Assembly: GCA_020064725.1 (NCBI GenBank)
Contig: JAGTWJ010000008.1
Coordinates: forward strand, 744,001-808,000
From: Drechslerella dactyloides
Taxonomy: Eukaryota > Ascomycota > Orbiliomycetes > Orbiliales > Orbiliaceae
Reading direction: 5' to 3'
Length of the DNA: 64,000 nucleotides
Under the pieces are notes generated by a model. The model did no database searches. It worked only from the letters and a program-made list of their open reading frames with translations, and was not told where the DNA came from. Shown one piece after another: positions 12,294 through 22,813 of the stretch (its first letter is position 1; every line of letters starts with the position of its first letter). The translations under genes and the position numbers were made by a program.

Positions 12294-15200
12294 AGATAAT
12301 TTAACGTGGAGGTCGTGGCCGATGTATGTAATGTGTATATCGGCAGAGTGGTGCGCGTGCGTGACCGCATTACATATTGGTTGTAATACGACTTTGCCGT
12401 TCGCCGTGATCGATGAAAGATTGGTCTCTCTCCATTACCCGTATTCGGCTTTTTGATTTTATTTTTCCACAAGATAATATTATTCGCAACTCGGAATCAT
12501 AAATCAGCACATCATTTCCCCAACTGAGTGTTACCGGATCGTGGAGGTGAGAAATGCAGGCATGCATGGCATTCGCGGTGGCAATTTTGGAAAATTGCAT
12601 TTTGCAATTCATGGGAAATTCGATATTTGAGAGTCGGTGAATATATATAATGAGGGTGCGCTGTGCGGCGTCCGCTCAATATACCCATATTACAGTGCGG
12701 CCGGTACGTATGCTATATATCATATGGTGCACGTGGTAGCGGAAATTATATTGCCATTGCATGCTTATATTTCCACTGCGTGCGTGGCAGCTTCGACGGT
12801 GACTGACTTGGACATACGAAATTTCCGGTAGATGCAGCTGCGACTGCGCATGTTGTAATGCGAGGGATAAGGGGCTTTCATGGACGGACAGCCCGATCGC
12901 GAGATGCACGCCGTCCAGCTGTACAGCGGATCTCTTCGCCCATCCGGCCGTGTATATAATCCTACATTTGCATTTCGCGTGTATCGCACTCGCGGCCTCA
13001 GACTACGACAGACCTGCTCACGCATTATATATCATAGTATTACTTCGTACTTACAGAACGGCTAAATTGGAACTGAAGAACAGCGGGCGACCTTGCCAAT
13101 GGCGAGCTGGTGTGGGTGGATTTCAAAAGAGAGCTGGCTGGCCCCATGTTTTCCAAAAGTGGTCATATTGCTGACGATCAAGTCTAGATGCCTGCCATTC
13201 ATATCGACATGTCGCACTTTCGGAAATGTCCAGACCGGTCGACCGGCTTACTTTGAGGATACAGGGTCAATCCAAATCAGTATTCGTCCACTGATATCTA
13301 TAGATCTATCATTTTGAGCGATACATTATGGATATATTGCAGCTGGAGTTGCATATAATATGCACGTCTACACAACGCCTCCGCGGATATTCCGGCGCGC
13401 CCACTTCGCAGGTCGAAGGATGGCTGGTCTGGTTTCTCGAGACAAATGTCGACACCGGTCCGCTAAGATATTTTTGTTTGTCGGTGGCGGTGGACTGAAG
13501 ACATTCAATTAGATTAATGTCCGCATTCGCACAAGCCTAGGGTCCGCCGACATCGACGTAGGAAAAATATACCGGATCTACGAAGGTCCAGACCGGAGCC
13601 CCCGTGAAAACACCACAGAACGAATGGAGTATAATGCGATTTCACATATGTGACTCTACATCCTAAGCGTTAGGTGATGGTTACGAAGATTGTCGACGAG
13701 CTCGATCGAGCCACCTCAAACCTGCGCAGCACAGCACAGCCGCGCCACGTTTTCGTTTCGTTTCGACGCCAAAAAATCACGAGTCAGGTTGCACGAGCTC
13801 GTGCGGCAGACTAGTCCTATTGTATCTATCCCGCTCTTTTTATAGACGTGACGTAGTAGATTCTACGGATGGATTATTTTTTGTGCGACAGTTCGACGAG
13901 CGTCCGTAACGAATGCTGCCGCACGGTATCGAATACAAGCAATATTATTAGTAAGTGAGAGCCACGACCATTGTTTAACGCAAGCAACCCTTAGCTCCAC
14001 GGCTAGATAGGAGGATCGCACCCGTATCCTACGCGGGCAACCATGGATGGCAGAGCCAGCAGTTGGAACCGGAGCCGTGAATTCAAAAACGCCCCGCCAG
14101 CAGTTTTCTTAATCCTCGCAGCGGCGGATATATTTTATGCGGCGTGCCCAAAAGGCGGATGGTAATTAAATCGCAATTTCCAGATCGGATATAACGCATT
14201 GCTGGGAGGATTGATTGGGAACGGTAATGCTTAGTTTATGTGCTCTTTCGGAGTGTGGTCCGCAGTAGATGCAGATGCTGGATGATGTATTTGGATCCCT
14301 CCGTGATCTGGACCGTTGAATCAATGATCGCCTCCAGCTCTGCGGACACCCCGAATGAATGGCCAGGCCGTCTGATCATTGCCCGATGGCGCACCGCTAC
14401 AACCTCGCCGAAAACGCGGTCGAGGTCAAATCAGACATCCTGCATGCGTGCGAATCGAGAGGCCGTCGTCTGCGCTACGGCCGGCCGGGTAAAAGTAGAC
14501 GAACGGAAACGAACTGGCGGCCATGATGTCTGCATTGCACAATTAATATAGCATCCGGGGAATTAGATGGCCACAGCAAACGTGGAGGAAGAGGACATAG
14601 CGTCATCCGGTCAGTGCGGTTGCAGCGCATGGCTGGCCACATGTGCTGTACTTAGTATATGTGCTGGCCACGCCGCTCGGACGAGCTTGCCGTGCTTTGA
14701 GGTGTCATGACATTCATTCATTACGCAGTACACGGGGGTAAATTATAAAATCTTAACTTCAAGCGGTAGCTCGTGAGTGGGTGTGAGACTTCGTATAAGC
14801 TATAGCAGAAGTTGAGTAAGGAATTAGGATTGCTCAGAATCCATACTATCAGACAGCCAGCAGTGGGCCCCGTCGAGAGAGAGAGAGCGTCGGTCGGCGT
14901 GGACAAGCTGTGGACATGCCATGCCTGCACATAGCCTAAGTAGACTTACCGGACCTGCCATCGTTTTGGAATAAAACCGTGCGTCTGGGATGGAGCATCT
15001 CCCGCTCCCTTTCTCCTTTCCCTCCCCTTTTAGACGCTCTCCTCTTCATCGCGATATAGAATTTGGCCGAGATAGTCAGCTTGATACTGCGTCACGTCAT
15101 CGCGTCAGCTGCTCGAGCGGGTCTTCTTCCATTGTCGACGCGAGAAAAAGAAGGGCCAACGTCAGATAAAGGGGAAGGGGCCGGTTTCCAGGCGCAGCTC

Positions 15201-17370
15201 CGCAGCAGTTTTTAATTTTTTCGTTCTCGTTTTCGACTAACAGCTTTCTGGCTAGTCGGCGGCTCGCAGGGCTGGGCCAGGGTCTTGCTCGAATCTCCAG
15301 CCCGAGAGAGCTTAGCCGACACACGAAATTTTGGTTCCAGCAGCTGCTGGCCAGTAGCTAGGTCTCAAGACAGCAGAAGAACTGAGAAGCAGAGCGGTGA
15401 GAAGAAGAGAAGGCGCAGGGAGACAGAGTCTGGTGACAGCTCTCGGATGCCGGGGAGGGGTTTCGGTCTGTCGAGGGCATTACATCGTCCTGCAGAGGGT
15501 GTGCGTCGCCAATTGCAAGGTGCAGTCCACCCGGTCGCACTTGGTTTCCGGCCAGCGATTGGCTCTTGATTGGGAGGGTCGACTGCCGTATCGGTTGACG
15601 TTCGATTCGAACATTCCATCACGTCGAGCTTGGAAGCGCTGGAGGTTTGGCCGGGGTGGTTGGCCGGTGGGCTGGGCTGCAGAGCTGCAGTTGAACAAGC
15701 CGCCGCCGCCGTCTGAGCACAGCGCTCCAGTATAAACGTAACCACCAGCATGCTACATACAGACGACTCGTGTCCTCCACTGCACTTAGCACCTAGCACC
15801 TCCATCCATGGCATGCATCCTCACACATACACGCCCTCTCTCGTCCTCGGATCGTAATAAGAAGTGATAGTAATAATAATCCTTAAGCCCGGCCGTCAGC
15901 AAACAGCAGCAGCAGGAGCACCTGACCCCAGCTGTGGGCACCGAGGACTAGCTGTGGCATCGAATCGCCAGCTGCGATTGGCGAAGGCAGCTTATTTTGC
16001 AAGCTGCTTGCGATTACTGGAAGGAGAAGGCTGCAGGCCGGACGAACCACAGACGCCCGTTCATCTTAGGAACAAACGAGACCGAGAGCGAAGGCCGAGC
16101 AGGGCTGGCGGACGGACGAAGACGCCGGCGAGGGATCGAGCAGAGGCAATCAATCGATTCGATCAATTGCAGTCGGTCGGATTGCACCGCTATCACATAG
16201 CTCCCATACGATATCACATATACCACCCCCATCATACCTCATATCATATCATATCACATCGCGGCGCACCACACCGCAGGACACCCGCCGCGCGAGGCGA
16301 GCGAGGCCGAGGACGATACTATTAATTAACATCTCGAACAGGTTGCTCCGGCTATTGCTCTGCTGGTATATTATACAAACAACGGCAGCAGGAAGGCCAC
16401 GCTAGTTACGGCGCACGAATACGGCATATATTCGCACGGCGCCGTGCTATTACTTTTATTACTCGCGCCTTACAACTGGACCGGAGCGTTCTTGTACGGC
16501 CACCGCACAGCAAGTGCATGCCTAATCTACCTGGTAAGCTCCCCAGCTCGCTTGCCCTCTCGCTCGTTCCAGCCGTCCAGCCCATTCCCATTGGCACGGC
16601 TCTGCGAACGAGCGAGGGAGACGTTCATATCGGTTTATTGCTCTTTCTTCCCACGCAAGCCTCTCCCCCGAAGGTTCTAATTTACACCTCGAATCGATCG
16701 TGACAGGGCCGCTTTTGATCGATAGCTCTCTTTCGTTCATGCTGTTGCTGCTAATTTCAGAATACCGAGCCGGGAAAATGATGCACTGATTGCTAATTTA
16801 AACGCGCCTGCCCCTCCTTCGCAAGCGTTCCTCTGCGAGCAGTATCGATTCCGTACCGCAGACTCCAGCCCAGTGCATGCATCGCTGCTGCCGTCCGACC
16901 CTCTTTTTTTCTTTCTAGAAACATTGCATTGCGACTCAGATCGAGCTCGACCGGTCCGGCCGCGAGGGGTCAGCTAGTCCAAGCACCGGGCTAAGCTCTG
17001 AGGGGCGAGTTTCACAGGGGTGCATGGAGGATAGGGCATTGCATTCGAACGCTCAGAGGCATCATCATAGCATCCGTTCGAACGTTAACGTTCCCCCCCG
17101 CCATTCCGCTCTGGAATCGAAGCTCGATCGGCTCCCCCTTGGAAATTCCTCTGGACTCGAATCACCGGCCGCCCACATTGCACCGCGATCCTCGGCCAGC
17201 TAATCCCGCCAGGAGAGGCCAGCGTGCTCGATTGTGGAGTCGAGGCTCGCCGGCGGACGTGTTGCAGCGCCCATCAGCTCGCCCGCAGCGTCGTCGCCAG
17301 GGACAAGCGCCAGCCAGCAAGCCAGGCTTTTTATACGCTCTTTTCTTTTTATAGTCCCGTCGCGGGCGGC

Positions 17371-17490
17371 TTCTTTCTTTTTTCCTTGAGGTCTCCCTCT
17401 GTCCTCCTCCTCCTCTGCTCTTCTTCTTCTTCTCTTCGGCCCTCTTCTTCTTCGTCTTCTATCTTTCCTTCTTTCTTTCAGGCCGCTTTC
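17371..17490 (+). promoter_or_regulatory. Pyrimidine-rich (CT) tract upstream of the 467-aa gene
   Basis: A long C/T-rich block of CTTCTTCTT and CCTCCTCCT units about 650-770 bp before the ATG. CT tracts commonly precede transcription starts in filamentous fungi. A purine-rich block at 17857-17965 lies downstream. Role inferred from position and composition. Confidence 0.4.
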
Positions 17491-18137
17491 TTGGGTTCTT
17501 CTACCGCCTTTTAATCCGTGTTTCTCGCGATACCATACGCTTACGTCTTTTTAATACGCATTCACGCTGTCTCTCAGGGTCTGTTTGGCGTCGCCCAGAG
17601 ATCGGAAAACCCCCCCAATCAGGAGAGGGGACGGACCCGGGTTCAATCAAACTCGCAGCGGTGGGCACTAGTTTGTGAGGGTCCCACCATTCACAGTCGA
17701 CCCTCCCGAAGACTTAATTCGACCGCTTAGCTCACGTTGCAGAAGGGCTGCTGCTGCACGAAACCAGGGAGCCATTCAGACAGAGTCAGACGGAGAGAGA
17801 GCAAACCTCCCAAGATCGAAAGAGAGGGATACCGCGGATAGAAATCCAGAATCGAAACGCAGGGGTAGCAGAGAAACGAAAAAGAAAAGAAGAAAAAACG
17901 GGAGACACAGGAAAGAAAGAAATAGAGAAAGCGAAACAGTCGAAAAAAAAAAGGGTCCTCTCTAGGAAACAAGGAATACGGACGAACTTATTAATATTGC
18001 CTTGCTGGCTGCTGTTGCTTCGAATTGATCCATCCCAGCAGGCCGGCCGGGTTAGGGATAGAAACTGACGGACGGAGAACCGAGTACCTCTGGCCCGCTC
18101 GAGTACTTATATCGGCTGCGAGCCCGGCACCGCCAAA

Positions 18138-19614
18138 ATGTTGCTCTCCGCTCCCATGGCCACAAATGCACATCGCTTGAAGCCGGCAGGTTCGACGTCG
18201 GCTTCAATTCCCTCGAAATCCACCCTGGCAGCTCTCAGGCCGTCGACGGCGACGGGAGCTTCGTCGTCGTCGTCGTTCCCGCGGCGGACGCCTCACTCGC
18301 CAACCCCTTCGAACGGCTCCAATGTCACCACCTCGCCCTCAACCACCTCCTTACAGTCCCTTGCGCAACATGCAGCCCCTGCGCCATCCGCATACACGCT
18401 ATCCGGTCTCAAGTCTAGACTTTCGACGAGGCAAAAATCCAAGGGCAAGCGGTCTTTCACCTCGTCGTCAATCCATCCCCGCCCTGATGTCAACCTGTCA
18501 CCTCCTTCCAAAACCGCGGCCGCTATCTCTCTCACCAATGGCCGGCCGAACCCGCCTGTCCTCAAAACACAAAAGTCGGTGGACAGCGCCATGCTACTCA
18601 CTAGCTCGACCAACGATGCCGTCAAAGCCTACTCGGCGACAATGGCCGCTAGCCTCCAATCCGCACCCCTTTCCGTCACGATACCTCCACCTGCCGCAAC
18701 CCCCCACCCGCCGAGCATGTACGACACCGTGCACGAAATTGCTGAAAAGCGGATAAACACTCTGGACTATCTACGGCGAGCGTATGTTACGACATCTCCA
18801 CCTACTTTGTCGCTAGCTCGTACACGTCACGCTAACCCTGGTACTTTAAAATAGGCACGAAGGGAGGGTCTTCTGGTACAACACAGTGCAATTCACCCGA
18901 GACGACCTGCCTCGGCGAGTGCAGCCCGACCACCGCAAGCTGTCAAAGCGGGCAGCGACGTTTTTCGTTCTCGGCCAGTCGATACCCTCGGTTCTGGACC
19001 TGGTAACCTCAAACCCGATGGAGTACCTCAAAGCTCTCAACTCGCTACTTGCCGAATTCGACGCATATCAGGCAACGCATGACGGCACTTCGTCATCTTC
19101 CTCGGGAAAGGGCATGGGCAGGGTCAAGCTGTGGAGCACGCGGAACTCGACGCAGAAGGTGCGAAGAGGCAGCTCGGCAGCCCAGGGCGGCATTGACGGC
19201 CTCTACCACTTCACCGGCATGGACGCCCTGGAAAAGACCAAGTCCGGGTTGTTTACACACCACAACCCTCTACACGTGCCGCTGAACGGACATTCGTCAT
19301 CGAACAGCGACGACGTTGGCGGGGAGGACTATTCGTATCTCGTACACTCGAGTTTACCCTTCGAGCCGGATTACTACGAGACCTTCGCGACGCTGTGTGA
19401 CGTGTTGATAGACGCGTATTCGCGGGTGCTGACGCTGATAAACTCGCCGTCGGCGTGCAGCATGAGCGTTGGCGACAGCTTTATCAAGGCGGATGCGAAG
19501 ATTCGGAAAACGGTGCTGTCGACAGTGGTCAGGGAATTCGAAGACGCGAGCAGGACGAGCATCAAGTCGGAGATTGTTAGTATAGCGAAAAATGTTCTGG
19601 GGAGTCTGGTATAG
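18138..19614 (+). CDS. Conserved fungal protein of unknown function (467 aa)
   Basis: Two exons: 18138-18781 and 18855-19614. The 73-nt intron has a GTATGT donor, a CTAAC branch site and an ATAG acceptor, and the GCG (Ala) codon is split. The first 190 residues are Ser/Thr/Pro-rich and probably disordered. From about residue 195 (EIAEKRINTLDYLRRA) the protein is helical and conserved-looking, with an FPRED-like segment near LPFEPDYYETFATLCDVLIDAY and a final EFEDASRTSIKSE helix. I recall similar unnamed proteins in other filamentous ascomycetes but no experimental role. An internal ATG at 18156 is an alternative start. It follows a 6.5-kb desert holding CT- and GA-rich tracts, which suggests a long regulated leader. 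Confidence 0.8.
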
Positions 19615-20556
19615 GGAAACTCGGATCTTCTGTTTTTCATTTCACTCGGTTGGATTCTTCTTTTTTATTCCTTTCACCCCCTTTGGTTTCGTGACGGATG
19701 CATGCAGCGGCAGCATTAAACGGATATCATATCTTCGTTTATTTACTTACCCTTACCTCACTATTACCACCTTTCACCCCAACACCCCTCATTTTATTTA
19801 TGCATGCATCCGGTCAAGGGAACCTTGCAGCTTCTACTTATTCATTCGTTGAACTTGAGCGTTTTGGCGTTTATTTTTCCCAGTTTTTATTGTCGTTTGC
19901 AGCTTTTGTCAGCATCAGCATCATACCATATTACGACGGGACGATCATCATGGGTTTTTTTGAATATCCTCTTTTTTTAACTACTAACTCCAGCTGTTGT
20001 TGTGAAGCACCCTTTCCTCTTTTTTTCTCGAATTATCAAGTTTCCATTATCTTGTCCTGGATATTATATCAGGGTCAAAGGGAATGGAGCGCTCTCTTAC
20101 AGCTGCACTGATAGTATTAACTCAATGGCTCGGCCGGCCCATGCTTTCGAACTTTCATCCCATTTGCATGCCCTTTTTTCTATTTTATTCGTTTTATATT
20201 CTACTATAGATTACCCTTCCCTTTTTTCTGTTCCTGTTAATGTTGATGTTGCATTGATGCAGTTCGATGTCGATAGGAGAGGTACTGTAAATAGTCAGTT
20301 GGATGGAAGGTTTGCACGGCTGCTGGATTTGCAGCGGTGGCAGCATTTTTTGGAGGGTATGGCTCGCTCGCTGGAGGACGTTTCTACCATATTCAATTAT
20401 ATATTTAATCATCCATCTGATTCACTTTCTGAGCTGATATAATAGCCTCAGTCATATATATGACGTTTGAAAACTGGTTTTAATAATAGTATACAACGCC
20501 CCTTTATGCACACGACGACGACAACGACGACACGCGGTTCGTAGCCAGAGTAATAT
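19615..20556. other. Intergenic region between convergent genes
   Basis: T-rich sequence containing ORFs of up to about 145 codons with no motif or protein-like composition. It probably holds the 3' UTRs of the 467-aa gene and of the complex I subunit gene. Confidence 0.6.
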
Positions 20557-21303
20557 TTACCTCCTAAGATTGATATCGGTATATCCTCCCACTCTCGTCT
20601 TCAAGAGCTCGATCAAACCACTTGAATCGCAAGCTGCATCCTGGCTAGGCGAACGTCCGGCATGGGTACCTGTGAAATTGCCATTAGTTTCTGCCCTCGA
20701 CAACAACCAATCATATAAATCGATAGACACCCACTTGTCAGGATACGCCGCCCACGCGCCCGTCTGCTGCGTCCACTTCACCGGCCGACCAGGCACCGGC
20801 GGCAACCCATCCTTCATCAACACTCCGCCGTTGCCAACCTTGCGCATCACCTCCACGAGATCCTGACTCCCGCTCTTCACTTCGACCAGCTGCTTTTCGC
20901 CGACACCTCCATCCGCGATCCTGGGCACCGCCGCCGTTCCCAGCAGCAGCATGCCCGCTGCGTCGGCCTGCGTTACGACCGACAGTGTCGGGTACCCGCG
21001 GCGGTTGTCCCGCTTCCAGTAGGGATTGTCGGCGATGTCGCCGGAGGGGATGGTGACGGGGTCATGGTAGGGTTGCTGCGGGAGGGTTGTGGGTGTCGGG
21101 TTGCGGTATTGGGCGACGTAGGGGACGCCGGTGGAGCGGTTGGGGTCGACGGCGAAGAGGCGGCGGAAGCGCTCCCAGATGCCGGTGGAGCCGAGGGTGT
21201 ATTTCTGGCGGACGGGCGTGAGTCAATTGGCGGGTTGGAGGATGGAGGAGGGCGGTGGAGGTACCTTGTAGACGGATCTGACGCCGCCGGGTGGGACGGA
21301 CAT
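20557..21303 (-). CDS. NADH:ubiquinone oxidoreductase 21 kDa (21.3 kDa-type) subunit
   Basis: Exon 1 (21303-21265) encodes 13 residues; a 60-nt intron (GTACCT..CCAG) precedes exon 2 (21204-20557). The protein is 228 aa. The N-terminal half matches the fungal complex I 21 kDa accessory subunit: KYTLGSTGIWERFRRLFAVDPNRS, shown here by its key parts GIWERFRR, VDPNRSTGVP, and DIADNPYWKRDNRR, then YPTLSVVTQAD. This accessory subunit belongs to the proton-pumping enzyme of the inner mitochondrial membrane and has no catalytic cofactor. No cleavable presequence is obvious. It is divergent from the PPC decarboxylase gene, with 360 bp between the two ATGs. The family assignment is firm from motif memory; the C-terminal 80 residues are more variable. 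Confidence 0.85.
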
Positions 21304-21663
21304 TGTGGCCGATGTCCTGTGGGTGCTGTGGTGGTGGTGATGTCTGCTCGGGTGGTGTTTCGAGGGAGGTTCGCGGGTTGTTGGAGTGGGACAAACTGGA
21401 CGTCGGAGTTCGCGCGGCGACAACGCAGGTTGCCGTCACAAATGCAACAACCTCCATCCATCCGCCGTATTATAAATCACGACCTTCAAGCTTCATCCAT
21501 CCGTCCGTCCAGCATCTTCATCGACGATTTACTACATTCCTCAGAATATTTCAAACACCGCTGGATGAGATAGCTATATCAATACTACATACTATAGGGA
21601 CAGAGCTGTCGACAGACATATATATATATATCGAGATCCATTCATCTGAACGTGAATATAAAA
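21304..21663. promoter_or_regulatory. Bidirectional promoter, complex I subunit / PPC decarboxylase
   Basis: A 360-bp gap between two divergent start codons. It includes GT/TG-rich stretches near the complex I gene and a (TA)n stretch at about 21619-21632, just upstream of the PPCDC ATG. Confidence 0.6.
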
Positions 21664-22437
21664 ATGCCCCGGCACGCCACCCCGTCAGACATCCCGACCC
21701 CGTCCACCGCCTTCAAAGCATCCGACCACGCGGCCGACGGCAAACATCACATCCTCCTCGCCGCCACGGGCTCCGTCGCAACCATCAAGATCCCCCACAT
21801 CCTCGCCGCCCTCGCCGCCTACCCCGGCATCTCCATCCGGCTAATGCTCACCGCCTCCTCCCTCCTCTTCCTCCCACCGCTCACCTCCCTCCTCGCCGCC
21901 ACGCCAAACCTCGACGGCATCCACCTCGACCACCACGAGTGGCCGGCAGCCCTCTCCCCGGAAAGCTACATCGCCGCCGACCCCCTGCCGCTAGCACCAG
22001 ACTCCGAATCCGAACGCGACCTCGAGAGCGTCGGCTTCAACTCGTCAATATGGACCCGCGTCGGCGACCCAATACTACACATCGAACTACGCCGCTGGGC
22101 CGACATCCTGCTCGTCGCCCCGCTCTCCGCGAACAGCCTGGCAAAGATCGTTAACGGGTTCAGCGACAACCTGCTGCTCTCCGTCGTCCGCGCCTGGGAC
22201 ACCGCCAAGCCGATCGCGTGTGCGCCGGCGATGAACACGCTGATGTGGGAGCATCCTGTAACCGCGAAGCAGATCGCAGTGCTCGAGAGCGAGTGGTCGT
22301 GGTTCACCGTCCTGCGACCCGTCGAGAAGGTGCTCGCGTGCGGCGACAGCGGGAGCGGCGCGATGAGAGAGTGGACGGATATCGTGCAGTGGCTTGTGAC
22401 GAAGATGAAGCTCGAAAAGGCCGAGTCGGATCAGTGA
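21664..22437 (+). CDS. Phosphopantothenoylcysteine decarboxylase (CoA biosynthesis)
   Basis: Single exon, 257 aa. It decarboxylates 4'-phospho-N-pantothenoylcysteine to 4'-phosphopantetheine using FMN, the third of the steps from pantothenate to CoA. The HFCD flavoprotein fold is evident: AATGSVATIKIP near residues 33-44 (FMN binding), catalytic H139 in ILHIELRRWAD, the PLSANSLAK segment, PAMN with N191, and C226 in ACGDSGSGAM on the substrate lid. The start at 21664 is the first ATG of the frame. It is a short single-domain version, unlike the large acidic Sis2/Vhs3 paralogues of budding yeast. An Asp/Glu-rich insert lies near residues 105-122. Cytosolic location is expected. Confidence 0.93.
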   Translation: MPRHATPSDIPTPSTAFKASDHAADGKHHILLAATGSVATIKIPHILAALAAYPGISIRLMLTASSLLFLPPLTSLLAATPNLDGIHLDHHEWPAALSPESYIAADPLPLAPDSESERDLESVGFNSSIWTRVGDPILHIELRRWADILLVAPLSANSLAKIVNGFSDNLLLSVVRAWDTAKPIACAPAMNTLMWEHPVTAKQIAVLESEWSWFTVLRPVEKVLACGDSGSGAMREWTDIVQWLVTKMKLEKAESDQ

Positions 22438-22813
22438 CACTGCATCAAGATCTATAGTATTATGCGGTTATTTAATGTACTTATTGTATTGTATTGTATT
22501 GTAGAATACGCGAGCGTGCGCGTGAATTGTATATAGTGACCCCTGCGCCATGAATCCTGCAATGTAATTATGTTGAACACAACCGTTGTAAGTGAGGAGA
22601 GAAAAACAGCACCGCACCCCATTCGCCATTTAGTGCGTAGTAAAAAGTGACCCCTAAGGAGACAATATAATTACAAGAGATGAGTACGTATCCAGCAATA
22701 CGCCTGTAAACATGAACCTAAACCACCTCGTCACACACCTGCTGACAAAGGCACTATATTAATATTACAACCACCAGAAATCTGAATGACAATAGAAACG
22801 CATCGGCATAAGC
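22438..22813. other. Convergent 3' intergenic region
   Basis: AT-rich 376 bp between the stop codons of the PPCDC gene and the JmjC gene. A (TTGTA)n-like stretch at about 22480-22503 is visible; otherwise nothing. Confidence 0.6.

Larger units (their letters stand above)
11573..18137. other. Gene desert 2 (6.56 kb)
   Basis: No convincing gene on either strand; the longest ORFs are about 150 codons and lack motifs. It contains a T11-G-A13 palindrome (11697-11721), a (GTAC)4 block (12278-12293), ATATC repeats (16238-16260), a long pyrimidine tract (17371-17490) and a purine tract (17857-17965). The last kilobase is probably promoter and 5' leader of the gene at 18138. The rest has no assigned role. 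Confidence 0.6.

Noticed and set aside
13980..14080. Possible tRNA (GC-rich loops with GGATCGCACCC)
   Set aside because: No acceptor-stem pairing and no GTTCRANYC box; not a tRNA.
15365..15814. 149-codon minus-strand ORF in desert 2
   Set aside because: Overlapped by equal-sized ORFs on the other strand, with no motif and no splice-linked continuation.
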